Assembly (NCBI RefSeq): GCF_026870155.1
Contig: NZ_CP113975.1
Location: forward strand, 248,001-312,000
DNA: 64,000 nt
Source of the DNA: Flavobacterium marginilacus
GTDB lineage: Bacteria; Bacteroidota; Bacteroidia; Flavobacteriales; Flavobacteriaceae
Reading direction: 5' to 3'
A program made the translations under genes and the position numbers. The first letter of the stretch is position 1. Each line of letters starts with the position of its first letter. This document shows, piece after piece, positions 44,983-53,488 of this stretch. Below the pieces are notes generated by a model, which was given only the letters and a program-made list of their open reading frames with translations, searched no databases and was not told the DNA's origin.

Positions 44983-45249
44983 TTACCAGTTGGCATTAAC
45001 ATCTGTATAAACAGTAGCTTTCTGGTTATTAACTGATAATTCTAGTTTATATTCTTTTTTCTGGTTCACATATGTTCTGATAAGCTTCGTGCCAGAATAT
45101 GCTGTTTCTAAGGCTGCTTTTATTGTGGCAGGGACTGTATTCATGCTGACTTCTGTGTATTGAGATTCAATATCAGATTGGATCTTTGTATACTTGTCAG
45201 CGTAAATTGCTGCGCATCTTAAAATAATAGCCACTGTTAAGATCAGCAT
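44983..45249 (-). CDS. Small secreted PepSY-like protein, paralog 3
   Basis: Starting at the ATG at 45249 gives a signal peptide (M-L-I-L-T-V-A-I-I-L-R-C-A-A-I-Y-A); upstream ATGs would add polar residues overlapping the preceding gene. The 88-residue product keeps the paralogs' pattern Y-T-E-V-x-M-N-T-V-P-A-T-I-K-A-A-L and E-Y-K-L-E-L-S-V, but lacks their W-I-K-K ending. It is the most diverged of three tandem copies and overlaps no neighbour with this start. Confidence 0.72.
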   Translation of the reverse strand: MLILTVAIILRCAAIYADKYTKIQSDIESQYTEVSMNTVPATIKAALETAYSGTKLIRTYVNQKKEYKLELSVNNQKATVYTDVNANW

Positions 45250-45265
45250 TTTTATAATGTTTGTT

Positions 45266-45562
45266 TTATTTTTTGATCCATGTTCCATCTGCATTTGCAT
45301 ACAGAGAACCTATTTTGTCACCAACAGTAACTTCGAGTTTATATTGTGATTTTGCATTTTTATATGCTTTCGAAAGAACCCCGTCTGGATATGCTTTTTT
45401 AAGAGCATCGGTCACTGCAACAGGAACTTCCTCTAATTTTATTTCAGTGTATTCCTCTTGAAGGGAAACTGCTTTTACAATTGTATTTGAAATAGGAGAA
45501 ACTGAAGCGTAAGAAGCCAAACCTCCTAAAACTATTGCGGCTGATAAAAATAAATTTTTCAT
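45266..45562 (-). CDS. Small secreted PepSY-like protein, paralog 2
   Basis: The 98-residue protein has a signal peptide (M-K-N-L-F-L-S-A-A-I-V-L-G-G-L-A-S-Y-A) and a PepSY-like domain: Y-T-E-I-K-L-E-E-V-P, V-T-D-A-L-K-K-A-Y-P, K-A-Y-K-N, Y-K-L-E-V-T-V and A-D-G-T-W-I-K-K. It is very similar to the 45615-45911 product, so the two arose by recent tandem duplication. PepSY-like domains in Bacteroidota are thought to restrain proteases or act in the envelope; the role here is unknown. Confidence 0.82.
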   Translation of the reverse strand: MKNLFLSAAIVLGGLASYASVSPISNTIVKAVSLQEEYTEIKLEEVPVAVTDALKKAYPDGVLSKAYKNAKSQYKLEVTVGDKIGSLYANADGTWIKK

Positions 45563-45614
45563 AATGATTGTATTTAGTAATGTTTATTGTTTAAATTTTT
45601 AAAACTCGGTGAAA

Positions 45615-45911
45615 TTATTTTTTAATCCAGGTTCCGTCTTCATTTGCAAAAAGGGTTTCTGTTTTCCCGCCGGCAGTAATATCTAATTTGTATTCCTTTT
45701 TTTCGTTTTTGTATGCTTTAGTAATTACTGCATCAGCTGGATATGCTTTTTTGAAAGCGTCAGTAACAGCAGTTGGTAATTCTTCTAATTTAATTTCAGT
45801 GTATTCATCTCCGATAGAAATGGTTTTTACAATAATGACTGGAGCTGTAGTCGAAGCAAATGAAGTTAGACTTCCTAAAGCAATTGCGGCTGATAAAAAT
45901 AAATTTTTCAT
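45615..45911 (-). CDS. Small secreted PepSY-like protein, paralog 1
   Basis: The 98-residue protein begins M-K-N-L-F-L-S-A-A-I-A-L-G-S-L-T-S-F-A-S, a signal peptide nearly identical to that of paralog 2, and continues Y-T-E-I-K-L-E-E-L-P-T-A-V-T-D-A-F-K-K-A-Y-P. It is the first gene of the three-gene tandem, 52 bases before paralog 2. The sequence upstream has one imperfect sigma-54-like element (TGGCAT, five bases, TTTCA, minus strand 45960-45975). Confidence 0.82.
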   Translation of the reverse strand: MKNLFLSAAIALGSLTSFASTTAPVIIVKTISIGDEYTEIKLEELPTAVTDAFKKAYPADAVITKAYKNEKKEYKLDITAGGKTETLFANEDGTWIKK

Positions 45912-46132
45912 AATGTTTTATTTTAATTATTTAAATTGTTGTTTACGCTTTAGATAATGAAAATAGTATGCCATTAATTAAAATAAAAGTATCAAAGGCT
46001 GTCAGGGCTTGTTTTTAAAGGGATTTTTTGAAACATGCCAAAATTCAAAATGAATGAAAAGTGTATAATTCTATGGATAGCTGTATAAAAAGTATACACA
46101 AATAGTGTTTACTTTAAAGCATAAAAAAGAAA

Positions 46133-46161
46133 CCCTTTCAGAATTTTGAATTCTAAAAGGG
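46133..46161 (-). terminator. First hairpin downstream of the accC operon
   Basis: CCCTTTCAGAATT pairs with AATTCTAAAAGGG with one bulge. On the minus strand it is followed by a TTTCTTTTTT tract. Confidence 0.55.
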
Positions 46162-46172
46162 CTGAAAATAAA

Positions 46173-46200
46173 AAAGGCTGTCTAAATATTGACAGCCTTT
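46173..46200 (-). terminator. Terminator of the accB-accC transcript
   Basis: AAAGGCTGTC pairs perfectly with GACAGCCTTT around an 8-base loop, with Ts downstream on the minus strand. It lies 8 bases after the accC stop. Confidence 0.85.
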
Positions 46201-46208
46201 AAAAATTA

Positions 46209-47555
46209 TTATTCTACTGGATTCATTTTGAAAGTATCCATGAAAGCAGTTGTATAATCGCCTTCAATATATTTAGGATTATCCATCAATTGTCTATGAA
46301 ACGGAATAGTTGTTTTGATTCCTTCGATTACGAATTCGTCTAATGCTCTTCTCATTTTACTAATAGCTTCTTCACGTGATTGGGCAGTAGTAATCAATTT
46401 AGCAATCATAGAATCGTAATTTGGCGGAATAGTATAACCAGAATATACGTGAGTGTCTAAACGTACTCCATGACCTCCAGGCATATGTAATGTGGTAATT
46501 TTTCCTGGCGAAGGTCTGAAATCATTATAAGGATCTTCTGCATTGATACGAACTTCGATAGCGTGTAACTGCGGAAGGTAGTTTCTTCCTGAAATTGGCA
46601 CACCAGCAGCAACTAGAATCTGCTCACGGATCAAGTCATAATCAACAACCTGTTCAGTAATCGGGTGTTCAACTTGGATACGAGTATTCATTTCCATGAA
46701 ATAGAAGTTTCTGTGTTTGTCAACCAAAAACTCAACAGTTCCAGCACCTTCGTATTTTATAAATTCAGCTGCTTTTACAGCTGCTTCACCCATTTTTGTA
46801 CGCAGTTCGTCAGTCATAAATGGAGAAGGAGTTTCTTCAGTCAATTTTTGATGACGGCGCTGAACAGAACAGTCTCTTTCAGAAAGGTGACAGGCTTTAC
46901 CGTAAGCATCACCAACAACCTGAATTTCGATGTGGCGCGGCTCTTCGATTAATTTCTCCATGTACATCCCATCGTTACCAAAAGCTGCAGCCGCTTCCTG
47001 ACGGGCACTTTCCCAGGCTTTCAGAAGTTCTTCTTCTTTCCAGATAGCTCTCATCCCTTTTCCGCCGCCACCGGCAGTAGCTTTCATCATTACTGGATAA
47101 CCTATTTTTGCAGCAGTTTCTTTCGCGTCTTCATAAGAATCTAAAATTCCTTCAGAACCAGGAACGCAGGGAACACCAGCTTCAATCATTGTTGCTTTTG
47201 CAGAAGCTTTGTCTCCCATTCGGTCAATCATTTCTGGAGAAGCACCAATGAATTTTATATTATGTTCCTGACAGATTTTTGAAAATTTTGCGTTTTCAGA
47301 TAAGAAACCGTAACCTGGATGAATTGCATCTGCATTTGTAATTTCGGCAGCAGCAATAATATTGGACATCTTTAAATAGGAAAGGTTACTTGGAGGCGGT
47401 CCTATACAAACAGCTTCATCAGCAAATTTCACATGCAGGCTTTCAGCATCTGCAGTAGAATAAACAGCTACCGTCTTGATACCCATTTCTCTGCAGGTTC
47501 GGATGACACGAAGCGCAATTTCTCCTCTATTTGCTATTAGTATTTTTTTAAACAT
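46209..47555 (-). CDS. accC: Acetyl-CoA carboxylase, biotin carboxylase subunit
   Basis: The 448-residue ATP-grasp enzyme carboxylates the biotin of AccB in the first step of fatty acid synthesis. The N-terminal motif [11 protein letters not shown], the glycine loop G-G-G-G-K-G-M, and [12 protein letters not shown] and [10 protein letters not shown] are all present. It lies 106 bases after accB on the same strand. That gap is filled by a degenerate repeat. Confidence 0.97.
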   Translation of the reverse strand: MFKKILIANRGEIALRVIRTCREMGIKTVAVYSTADAESLHVKFADEAVCIGPPPSNLSYLKMSNIIAAAEITNADAIHPGYGFLSENAKFSKICQEHNIKFIGASPEMIDRMGDKASAKATMIEAGVPCVPGSEGILDSYEDAKETAAKIGYPVMMKATAGGGGKGMRAIWKEEELLKAWESARQEAAAAFGNDGMYMEKLIEEPRHIEIQVVGDAYGKACHLSERDCSVQRRHQKLTEETPSPFMTDELRTKMGEAAVKAAEFIKYEGAGTVEFLVDKHRNFYFMEMNTRIQVEHPITEQVVDYDLIREQILVAAGVPISGRNYLPQLHAIEVRINAEDPYNDFRPSPGKITTLHMPGGHGVRLDTHVYSGYTIPPNYDSMIAKLITTAQSREEAISKMRRALDEFVIEGIKTTIPFHRQLMDNPKYIEGDYTTAFMDTFKMNPVE

Positions 47556-47572
47556 TTTTTTTCAATTAGATA

Positions 47573-47660
47573 ATTAGGCAATTTTGATAATTAGATAATT
47601 AGTTTTTTAGTTTGATTTAAAATCAGTCAGTAATCTAAAATCTGCAATCTAAAATCTAAA
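47573..47660. repeat. Degenerate AT-rich repeats between accB and accC
   Basis: Several copies of GATAATTAG and then AATCTAAAATCT/TCTGCAATC units fill the gap. There is no gene here. Confidence 0.5.
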
Positions 47661-47661
47661 A

Positions 47662-48144
47662 TTATGATGGATCTACTAAGAATAAAGGCTGGTCAAATTC
47701 TACAGGAGACATATCGTCTACCAATATTTTTACGATTTTACCAGATACTTCTGATTCAATTTCGTTGAATAATTTCATTGCTTCAATTACGCAAAGAACA
47801 TCTCCTTTAGCGATTGATTTTCCAACTTCAACAAACATAGGTTTATCTGGAGCAGGTTTTCTGTAGAAAGTACCAATGATTGGTGATTTTATAGTAATGT
47901 AATTGTTTTTCTCAACTGGTTCAGCTGCAGGAACAGCGGCTGCAACAGGAGCAATCTGCTGTGGAGCGGCAGCTTGCGGAAGAATGTTTTGGGCAGGTAA
48001 CTGCTGCACATAAGTCGCTTCGGTAACGTTACCTTCTAAAGTAGTTCTGATGGTGATTTTTACATCGTCCATTTCTAATTTTACTTCTGCAACACCTGAA
48101 TTTGCTACAAATTTAATTAGATTTTGAATTTCTTTTAAATCCAT
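47662..48144 (-). CDS. accB: Acetyl-CoA carboxylase biotin carboxyl carrier protein
   Basis: The 160-residue protein carries the biotin that shuttles CO2. The C-terminal biotinyl domain includes the signature C-V-I-E-A-M-K-L-F-N with the biotinylated Lys124. It is preceded by an Ala/Pro-rich linker (about 50-75), as is usual. The N-terminal helix mediates complex formation. fabH lies 22 bases upstream. Confidence 0.96.
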   Translation of the reverse strand: MDLKEIQNLIKFVANSGVAEVKLEMDDVKITIRTTLEGNVTEATYVQQLPAQNILPQAAAPQQIAPVAAAVPAAEPVEKNNYITIKSPIIGTFYRKPAPDKPMFVEVGKSIAKGDVLCVIEAMKLFNEIESEVSGKIVKILVDDMSPVEFDQPLFLVDPS

Positions 48145-48166
48145 AATTTTTTCTTTTTAGTTTAAT

Positions 48167-49165
48167 TTATTTTTTGTCGTAGGCCCAAGTTAAGTAAATT
48201 GATCCCCAAGTGAATCCGCCTCCAAAGGCAGCAAAAATGATAGTATCTCCTTTTTTGAAAAGATGTTCAAAATCGTATAATACTAAGGGTAATGTCGCAG
48301 ATGTAGTATTGCCGTATTTTTCAATATTCATCAATACTTTCTCGTCTTCCAGATTCATTCTGTGGGCAGTTGCATCAATGATGCGTTTGTTTGCTTGATG
48401 GGGTACAAGCCAATTTACATTTTCGTTGGTTAAATTGTTTCTTTTTAAAATCAATTCGCTTGCATCAGCCATATTGGTAACTGCATATTTGAAAACAGTT
48501 TTTCCGTCTTGAATAATGTTATGTTTGTTGTCATTTACGGTGTCAATACTTGTTGGCAAGAGGGATCCGCCAGCAGGTATTTTTAAGAAATCACGGCCTA
48601 CGCTGTCGCTTCTTAAGTATTCATCTTGTAATCCGTATCCTTCGTAATTGGGTTCAAATAATACTGCACCTGCACCGTCTCCAAAAATAATACAAGTTGA
48701 TCGGTCTTTATAATCAACAATAGATGACATTTTATCAGCACCTATAAGCAGTACTTTTTTGTATCTTCCGGATTGAATATAAGCTGCTGCAGTTGACATT
48801 CCGTAAAGGAAACTTGAACATGCTGCCTGTAAATCATAAGAGAATGCATTTGTAGCCCCTATAGATGTTGCTACATGTGCTCCCGTTGAGGCTACTGGCA
48901 TATCTGCAGTTGCGGTTGCCATTAAAACTAAGTCTATTTCAAGAGGGTCAATATTTGATTTTGCGATTAAATCCTGCGCTGCTTTTATAGCAAGAAAAGA
49001 AGTTCCTTTATCAGCATCTTTTAGTATTCTTCTTTCTTTAATTCCTGTGCGTGTGGTTATCCATTCATCATTAGTGTCTACCATTGTTTCCAGAACTTTG
49101 TTGGAAAGAACAAAATCCGGAACATAACCACCAACAGCGGTAATTGCGGCTGTAATTGTACTCAT
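48167..49165 (-). CDS. fabH: 3-oxoacyl-ACP synthase III
   Basis: Starting at the ATG at 49165 gives the expected N-terminus M-S-T-I-T-A-A-I-T-A-V-G-G-Y-V-P; the longer frame from 49204 adds 13 atypical residues. The 332-residue enzyme starts fatty acid elongation by condensing acyl-CoA with malonyl-ACP. The catalytic Cys116 is in L-Q-A-A-C-S-S-F, the His in W-L-V-P-H-Q-A-N, and the Asn in E-K-Y-G-N-T-T-S-A-T. It heads the accB-accC segment and follows rpmF, as in many bacteria. Confidence 0.95.
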   Translation of the reverse strand: MSTITAAITAVGGYVPDFVLSNKVLETMVDTNDEWITTRTGIKERRILKDADKGTSFLAIKAAQDLIAKSNIDPLEIDLVLMATATADMPVASTGAHVATSIGATNAFSYDLQAACSSFLYGMSTAAAYIQSGRYKKVLLIGADKMSSIVDYKDRSTCIIFGDGAGAVLFEPNYEGYGLQDEYLRSDSVGRDFLKIPAGGSLLPTSIDTVNDNKHNIIQDGKTVFKYAVTNMADASELILKRNNLTNENVNWLVPHQANKRIIDATAHRMNLEDEKVLMNIEKYGNTTSATLPLVLYDFEHLFKKGDTIIFAAFGGGFTWGSIYLTWAYDKK

Positions 49166-49298
49166 TAATATGCGATTATTTATTGCAAATGCTGCCATTT
49201 GCAAAATTTTTAAAAGTCTCTAAAATTACAATAAAAAAACTAAACTAATATTGTTAAGTTTTTCTTATTTGAGGGGGTAAATTATAAACAACAAAAAA

Positions 49299-49319
49299 AA
49301 CTCTCACGAGGTGAGAGTT
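49299..49319 (-). terminator. Terminator after rpmF
   Basis: A stem of nine pairs, AACTCTCAC against GTGAGAGTT, has a 3-base loop. On the minus strand it is followed by a run of Ts. It would separate the rpmF transcript from fabH, at least partly. Confidence 0.8.
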
Positions 49320-49342
49320 CTAGTATAATTTACAAAAACGTA

Positions 49343-49540
49343 TTAAGCAAGAGCTACTTCAGATTTGTCGATAACAACTTGTCCTCTGTAATACATTTTA
49401 CCTTCATGCCAGTAAGCTCTGTGGTATAAATGTGCTTCTCCAGTAATTGGGCATGTAGCGATCTGAGCTACTGTAGCTTTGTAATGTGTTCTTCTTTTGT
49501 CTCTTCTTGTTTTTGAGGTTTTTCTCTTAGGATGTGCCAT
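49343..49540 (-). CDS. rpmF: 50S ribosomal protein L32
   Basis: The 65-residue protein begins [18 protein letters not shown], a clear L32 N-terminus. Only one cysteine (T-C-P-I-T-G-E-A-H) is present, so the usual four-Cys zinc ribbon is absent; this is the zinc-free form. It is preceded by the DUF177 gene with a 9-base gap, the common pairing. Confidence 0.97.
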   Translation of the reverse strand: MAHPKRKTSKTRRDKRRTHYKATVAQIATCPITGEAHLYHRAYWHEGKMYYRGQVVIDKSEVALA

Positions 49541-49549
49541 TTTACTATA

Positions 49550-50092
49550 TTATTTATCCGTTAATAGTTGCTTTAATTTGTCCCAGCGCGGGTCTGTATT
49601 TTCTTCTTCTTTTTTTTCTTTTTTTTGCTCTTTAATTGTTAACTCTTTCAGTTTTGTCAAAGCTTCAGTGTTTAAACTGCCATCCTTTATACCGGGATGG
49701 ATTCTTTTTTGAGGAACTGAAAGTATTATCATCTCATATATATATTGAGCGATGTCTATTTCAAATTCTCCAAAAGGAAGTATTAGCAGCTCTTCATTGT
49801 CATTGTTGAAAGTTTCTCCAAACCGTACAATTAGTTTTAATTTTCCTTTTATTGGTAAATCAAAATCTTCACTTGTAAGGTCACACGGAACATTGATAGT
49901 TCCTTCATGTTTGAAACTTAACTCTAACAGGTTGCTTTTTTTGTCTAAAACTACAGTTACTTTGATGTCTGAATTTTGAAATTCATTATAATCAAAGATT
50001 TCAAAGAACGCATTATCTATTTGATACTCAAATTTGTGTTTTCCTAGCTTCAATCCTACGAAAGGGATTGTATATTCTTTTGTCTTGCTCAT
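49550..50092 (-). CDS. DUF177 (YceD-like) protein
   Basis: The ATG at 50092 gives the conserved-looking start M-S-K-T-K-E-Y-T-I-P-F-V-G-L-K-L-G; 12 more upstream residues from 50128 look non-coding. The 180-residue protein has the C-D-L-T segment and the acidic middle of DUF177 and ends in a charged helix with D-P-R-W-D-K-L-K-Q-L. DUF177/YceD is linked to 23S rRNA accumulation and is encoded with L32 in most bacteria, as here. Confidence 0.9.
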   Translation of the reverse strand: MSKTKEYTIPFVGLKLGKHKFEYQIDNAFFEIFDYNEFQNSDIKVTVVLDKKSNLLELSFKHEGTINVPCDLTSEDFDLPIKGKLKLIVRFGETFNNDNEELLILPFGEFEIDIAQYIYEMIILSVPQKRIHPGIKDGSLNTEALTKLKELTIKEQKKEKKEEENTDPRWDKLKQLLTDK

Positions 50093-50176
50093 TTCAACAA
50101 CAATTTGCCCTAAACTTCGGGAGTGCAAAGATATAAAATAATTGTAAATCCAAGAATGTTATTCACCTTTTTTTGT

Positions 50177-51223
50177 TTATAACTGTTTTTCTTTTGTTTT
50201 TAGGGGTTTTTGGCTGATTTCTGCATGCAGATTTCTGGAATTATATACATCAATTGCAAGATAGACAGCTTCTTTGAAAGAATTATAGTCGGCTTTATTC
50301 TTTCCTGCGATGTCATATGCGGTTCCGTGATCTGGAGAAGTCCTAACTTTGTTAAGTCCAGCTGTATAATTTACGCCATTTCCAAAAGATAATGTTTTGA
50401 AAGGGATTAATCCCTGGTCATGATATGCAGCAATAATAGCATCGTATTTTTCGTATTGGCTGCTTCCAAAGAAACCATCGGCGGCAAAAGGACCAAATAC
50501 TAATGTTCCTTTGTCGAATAATTTTTTCAATGCTGGCTTTAATACTTTGTCGTCTTCAGTTCCGATAACGCCTCCGTCACCACAGTGAGGATTAAGGCCG
50601 AGTACTGCAATTTTGGGTTTGTTGATGCTGAAATCCTGAATTAGAGTCTGATTGATAGTTTCAATTTTTTTGAAAATTAACTCTTCGGTTAAATGTGAAG
50701 CAACTTCGTTGATTGGTACATGATCTGTTAATAAACCAACTCTCAGGTTGTCCTGCACCATCAGCATTAACGCATTGCCTTCTAATTCTTGATTTAGATA
50801 ATCAGTATGTCCCGGAAATTTAAAATCTTCAGACTGAATGTTGTATTTATTTATAGGTGCTGTAACTAAGACATCGATATCTCCTTCTTTTAACGCTTTG
50901 GTGGCAGCAGTAAATGATTTGATTGCATATTGTCCTATTTTTTCGTCATTGGTTCCAAGGTTTAAATCGACTCCTTCTCTCCAAAGATTGAAAACATTTA
51001 CTTTACCAATCACAATTTGGTCTAGTTTGTCGATACCATGTAAGGGAACTGTGGATTCGAAACTCTTTCTTATAAATGATAAAATTTTTACATTGGCAAA
51101 AATAACAGGGGTGCATAATTCTAACATGCGGCTGTCTTCGAATGTTTTTAGAATTACTTCGCTTCCAATACCGTTTAAATCTCCTATTGAAATTCCTACG
51201 ATTATATTTTCTGCTTTTTTCAT
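50177..51223 (-). CDS. pdxA: 4-hydroxythreonine-4-phosphate dehydrogenase
   Basis: The 348-residue enzyme acts in the DXP-dependent pyridoxal phosphate pathway. The start G-I-S-I-G-D-L-N-G-I-G-S-E, the metal-binding H-T-D-Y-L, G-L-N-P-H-C-G-D-G-G, A-A-Y-H-D-Q-G-L-I-P and R-T-S-P-D-H-G-T-A are all diagnostic. It is divergent from ribE and may lead the transcript that runs into the DUF177 gene and rpmF (84-base gap). Confidence 0.96.
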   Translation of the reverse strand: MKKAENIIVGISIGDLNGIGSEVILKTFEDSRMLELCTPVIFANVKILSFIRKSFESTVPLHGIDKLDQIVIGKVNVFNLWREGVDLNLGTNDEKIGQYAIKSFTAATKALKEGDIDVLVTAPINKYNIQSEDFKFPGHTDYLNQELEGNALMLMVQDNLRVGLLTDHVPINEVASHLTEELIFKKIETINQTLIQDFSINKPKIAVLGLNPHCGDGGVIGTEDDKVLKPALKKLFDKGTLVFGPFAADGFFGSSQYEKYDAIIAAYHDQGLIPFKTLSFGNGVNYTAGLNKVRTSPDHGTAYDIAGKNKADYNSFKEAVYLAIDVYNSRNLHAEISQKPLKTKEKQL

Positions 51224-51246
51224 AATGTCCTCAAGTTATTTATTGC

Positions 51247-51254
51247 TAATTTTG
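51247..51254 (+). promoter_or_regulatory. Putative -7 promoter element of ribE
   Basis: TAATTTTG matches TAnnTTTG, 30 bases before the ribE ATG. It lies 5 bases from the opposing pdxA element, so the two promoters compete for the same stretch. Confidence 0.45.
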
Positions 51255-51259
51255 AACTG

Positions 51260-51267
51260 CAAATTTA
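51260..51267 (-). promoter_or_regulatory. Putative -7 promoter element of pdxA
   Basis: On the minus strand the bases read TAAATTTG, 36 bases before the pdxA ATG. Confidence 0.45.
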
Positions 51268-51284
51268 GTAAAATAAAATAAGAA

Positions 51285-51872
51285 ATGTTTACAGGGATTA
51301 TTGAAACACTTGGCAAAGTTCAAGAAGTTAAAAAAGAGCAGGATAATATTCATATCACTATAGATTCGGTGTTGGCTGATGAATTAAAAATTGATCAAAG
51401 CGTTGCTCATAACGGAATATGTCTGACTGTTGTAGCTATTGAAGGAACACTTTATACGGTTACTGCTATTGGAGAAACTATAAAAAAAACTAATATTTCA
51501 GATTGGAAAGCTGGAGATAAAGTTAATCTGGAAAGAGCGATGAAACTAGGAGATCGTCTGGACGGACATATTGTGCAGGGGCATGTGGATCAAACGGCGA
51601 TTTGTGTTGTAGCTGAGAAAACCCGAGGAAGCTGGCTGTATACTTTTGAGTATGATGCGGCTTTGAAAAATATTACTATCGAGAAAGGTTCAATTACTGT
51701 AAACGGAGTTAGTCTGACTGTGGTGGATTCTGGCAAGAATAATTTTAGTGTAGCTATTATACCTTATACCTATGAACATACTAATTTTCATTCGTTTGTT
51801 GTGGGAACCAAAGTAAACTTGGAATTTGATGTAATTGGGAAGTATGTTTCTAGGCTTTATGTAAGCAAATAG
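51285..51872 (+). CDS. ribE: Riboflavin synthase, alpha subunit
   Basis: The 195-residue protein begins M-F-T-G-I-I-E-T-L-G-K-V, the hallmark start. It has two lumazine-binding domains (about 1-95 and 97-190) with matching N-G-I-C-L-T-V-V and N-G-V-S-L-T-V-V segments. It dismutates two 6,7-dimethyl-8-ribityllumazine molecules to riboflavin. I saw no FMN-riboswitch-like structure in the 60-base intergenic region. Confidence 0.96.
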   Translation: MFTGIIETLGKVQEVKKEQDNIHITIDSVLADELKIDQSVAHNGICLTVVAIEGTLYTVTAIGETIKKTNISDWKAGDKVNLERAMKLGDRLDGHIVQGHVDQTAICVVAEKTRGSWLYTFEYDAALKNITIEKGSITVNGVSLTVVDSGKNNFSVAIIPYTYEHTNFHSFVVGTKVNLEFDVIGKYVSRLYVSK

Positions 51873-51895
51873 AACAGAAAATGAGATTATAAACA

Positions 51896-51927
51896 AAAAA
51901 AGACCAATTTTAAATTGGTCTTTTTTT
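51896..51927. terminator. Terminator after ribE, probably bidirectional
   Basis: A stem of about 14 bp, AAAAAGACCAATTT pairing with AAATTGGTCTTTTT, has a short loop and T-tracts on both sides. It overlaps the last codons of the next gene. Confidence 0.85.
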
Positions 51928-52146
51928 GTTTAGTTTGTGATTATATATAATGTAAAGCCCAAATATAACGGCTATAAAGATTAGTATTGTAATGTTTTCA
52001 TCTATTGGAAGATCTCCTTCGTCAGGTGGTGGTGGTATATAATCTGGGTCGCCTGGAACATTTGGATCGGCATGTATGACAAATCCATATAGCAGAAAAA
52101 ATAGAATGCTACCTTTGTATAAAGCTTTGTTTAAAAATATCTTCAT
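51910..52146 (-). CDS. Small secreted/membrane protein with a P-G-D-P-D repeat-like segment
   Basis: The 78-residue protein has an N-terminal signal-like helix (K-G-S-I-L-F-F-L-L-Y-G-F-V-I), then N-V-P-G-D-P-D-Y-I-P-P-P-P-D-E-G-D-L-P-I-D-E-N, and a C-terminal transmembrane helix (I-L-I-F-I-A-V-I-F-G-L-Y-I-I) with a basic tail. Small proteins of this design (signal, Pro/Asp-rich segment, P-I-D and a final helix) are common in Flavobacteria; their role is unknown. Confidence 0.65.
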   Translation of the reverse strand: MKIFLNKALYKGSILFFLLYGFVIHADPNVPGDPDYIPPPPDEGDLPIDENITILIFIAVIFGLYIIYNHKLNKKRPI

Positions 52147-52466
52147 TTTGGGGATGTGGTATTATGATTTTTTAAATAATCCTTGAGTGCAAAAATATGT
52201 TTTTTTTTATATTGAAAATAAATTAATTACGATTAAATACAAAATTATACGGTAAATCAACTATGTGAATTGTTAAATAAGAGTAAAAACCTACATAAAA
52301 GCAAATTCAAGTAAGTGTATTTTTTAATATTATAAAATTAAAATTCCTTTGAAGGAATATTTTTTACAAAATTAAAGATAAGATTTTAAAATTTAATTTG
52401 TCTTATTTTTTTTAAAAAGTTGAAGAGTATTTGGAATTTTTGAAATAATTTTAAATGCAGAAAATA
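52147..52466. other. AT-rich gene-free interval
   Basis: About 320 bases before the tRNA terminator. I see only AT-rich sequence, with no open reading frame of coding character and no clear repeat. Confidence 0.5.
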
Positions 52467-52503
52467 AAAAAGCCTTACAAACGCAGTGTTTATAAGGCTT
52501 TTT
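52467..52503 (-). terminator. Terminator of the tRNA gene
   Basis: AAAAGCCTTACAAAC pairs with GTTTATAAGGCTTTT (one wobble-type mismatch). On the minus strand it lies 12 bases after the tRNA. Confidence 0.75.
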
Positions 52504-52515
52504 AAGTGTTAACTG

Positions 52516-52589
52516 TGGTCCCACCTGGGCTCGAACCAGGGACCACCTGATTATGAGTCAGGTGCTCTAACCAGCTGAGCTATAGGACC
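52516..52589 (-). tRNA. tRNA with anticodon CAU, probably tRNA-Ile2
   Basis: The 74 bases fold as a complete cloverleaf: acceptor GGTCCTA with TGGGACC, D-arm GCTC/GAGC, anticodon stem CCTGA/TCAGG with loop CTCATAA, T-arm CCTGG-TTCGAGC-CCAGG and discriminator A. CCA is not encoded. CAU can be Met or lysidine-modified Ile2. The pairs C4-G69 and C5-G68, known TilS determinants in E. coli tRNA-Ile2, are present and favour Ile2. A Met assignment remains possible. Confidence 0.9.
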
Positions 52590-52715
52590 GGTTAAGAGTT
52601 TGCAATATTACTACATTTTTTTGATTGTCACAAGCGTTTTTTATGTTGATTTTGAATTATGTTATTAGAATGTAAAATCTTTTTTGAAAAGAACTGATTA
52701 TGAATTGACTAGTTT

Positions 52716-53117
52716 TTATTTTATTTCCTGGCAGAGTTCAATTAATACACCATTTGTGCCTTTTGGGTGTAAAAAAGCGACTAATTTATTGTCGGCACCT
52801 TTTTTGGGGATTTCGTTTAGGACGATGAATCCTTCGGATTTAAGGCGTTGAATTTCGGAGAGGATATTTTCGACATCAAAGGCGATGTGATGGATTCCTT
52901 CGCCTTTTTTTTCGAGGAATTTGGCTATCGGACTATCTGGATCGGTAGCTTCGAGGAGTTCTATTTTGTTAGGACCGTTCATGAAGAAAGATGTTTTTAC
53001 ACCTTCGCTGGCAACTTCTTCTTCTTTATAAGCAGGTTTGCCAAAGAGTTTTTCGAATAACAGATTGGATTCTTCAAGGTTTTTGACTGCGATGCCTATG
53101 TGTTCTATTTTTTTCAT
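52716..53117 (-). CDS. mce: Methylmalonyl-CoA epimerase
   Basis: Starting at the ATG at 53117 gives the typical N-terminus M-K-K-I-E-H-I-G-I-A-V-K-N-L. The 133-residue VOC-fold protein interconverts (R)- and (S)-methylmalonyl-CoA in propionate metabolism. Metal ligands appear in E-H-I-G-I, G-I-H-H-I-A-F-D-V and V-L-I-E-L-C. H-P-K-G-T-N-G-V precedes the final Glu as in the family. The frame from 53150 adds 11 residues without support. Confidence 0.92.
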   Translation of the reverse strand: MKKIEHIGIAVKNLEESNLLFEKLFGKPAYKEEEVASEGVKTSFFMNGPNKIELLEATDPDSPIAKFLEKKGEGIHHIAFDVENILSEIQRLKSEGFIVLNEIPKKGADNKLVAFLHPKGTNGVLIELCQEIK

Positions 53118-53290
53118 TTTGAATGTTAGTTTAGAGATTTGCTGATTCAAAGAATAATTTCACGCGGATTGTATATATTTTGCTTTGCTTATTCGCTTTT
53201 GCTTGGGATGCAGATTGAAAATGCGAATTTAGAGCGTATTGCTTGAACTGCTTTTTTTGAAATCTTCCCAAAAATGCCAATTATTTACTC

Positions 53291-53362
53291 TTTAGCCCCG
53301 ACAGCAGCGAAAATCCTCCTGTGCCGGGGTTCGGCACGGGAGATTGCAGCGGATGGCGGGAA
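53291..53362 (+). repeat. Palindromic intergenic repeat, short form
   Basis: The copy reads TTTAGCCCCG, CAGCGAAAATCC, the stem TCCTGTGCCG..CGGCACGGGAGA, GATTGCAGCGGAT and GGCGGGAA. It has the same outer blocks as the long copies but lacks their roughly 26-base CTTCGTCAGTTCG insert. Confidence 0.7.
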
Positions 53363-53480
53363 TCCATGTCTGCCGAAAATGCCTCAATCATTCGCTCCTT
53401 ATTTGGTTTATAAAACTTAAAACAAATATAAAAAACTTTAGGAGTTTATGACTTTGTGGGGCTGTCTCTCAAAAAAATAG

Positions 53481-53488
53481 TATTTTTG
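53481..53488 (+). promoter_or_regulatory. Putative -7 promoter element of rbfA
   Basis: TATTTTTG matches TAnnTTTG. The ATG at 53493 begins 4 bases later, so the transcript would be leaderless or nearly so. A TTTG at 53453 is the nearest -33 candidate, at a long 24-base spacing. Confidence 0.5.

Noticed and set aside
45960..45975. A firm sigma-54 promoter for the PepSY-like genes
   Set aside because: TGGCAT is good for -24, but the -12 part reads TTTCA and lacks the invariant GC. I keep it only as a hypothesis in the findings.
51224..51284. FMN riboswitch before ribE
   Set aside because: Only 61 bases separate pdxA and ribE. They hold two opposed promoter elements and no conserved FMN-aptamer blocks.
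52516..52589. Initiator tRNA-fMet
   Set aside because: The first base pair G1-C72 is matched and the anticodon stem lacks the three G-C pairs of initiators. Elongator Met or Ile2 remain.
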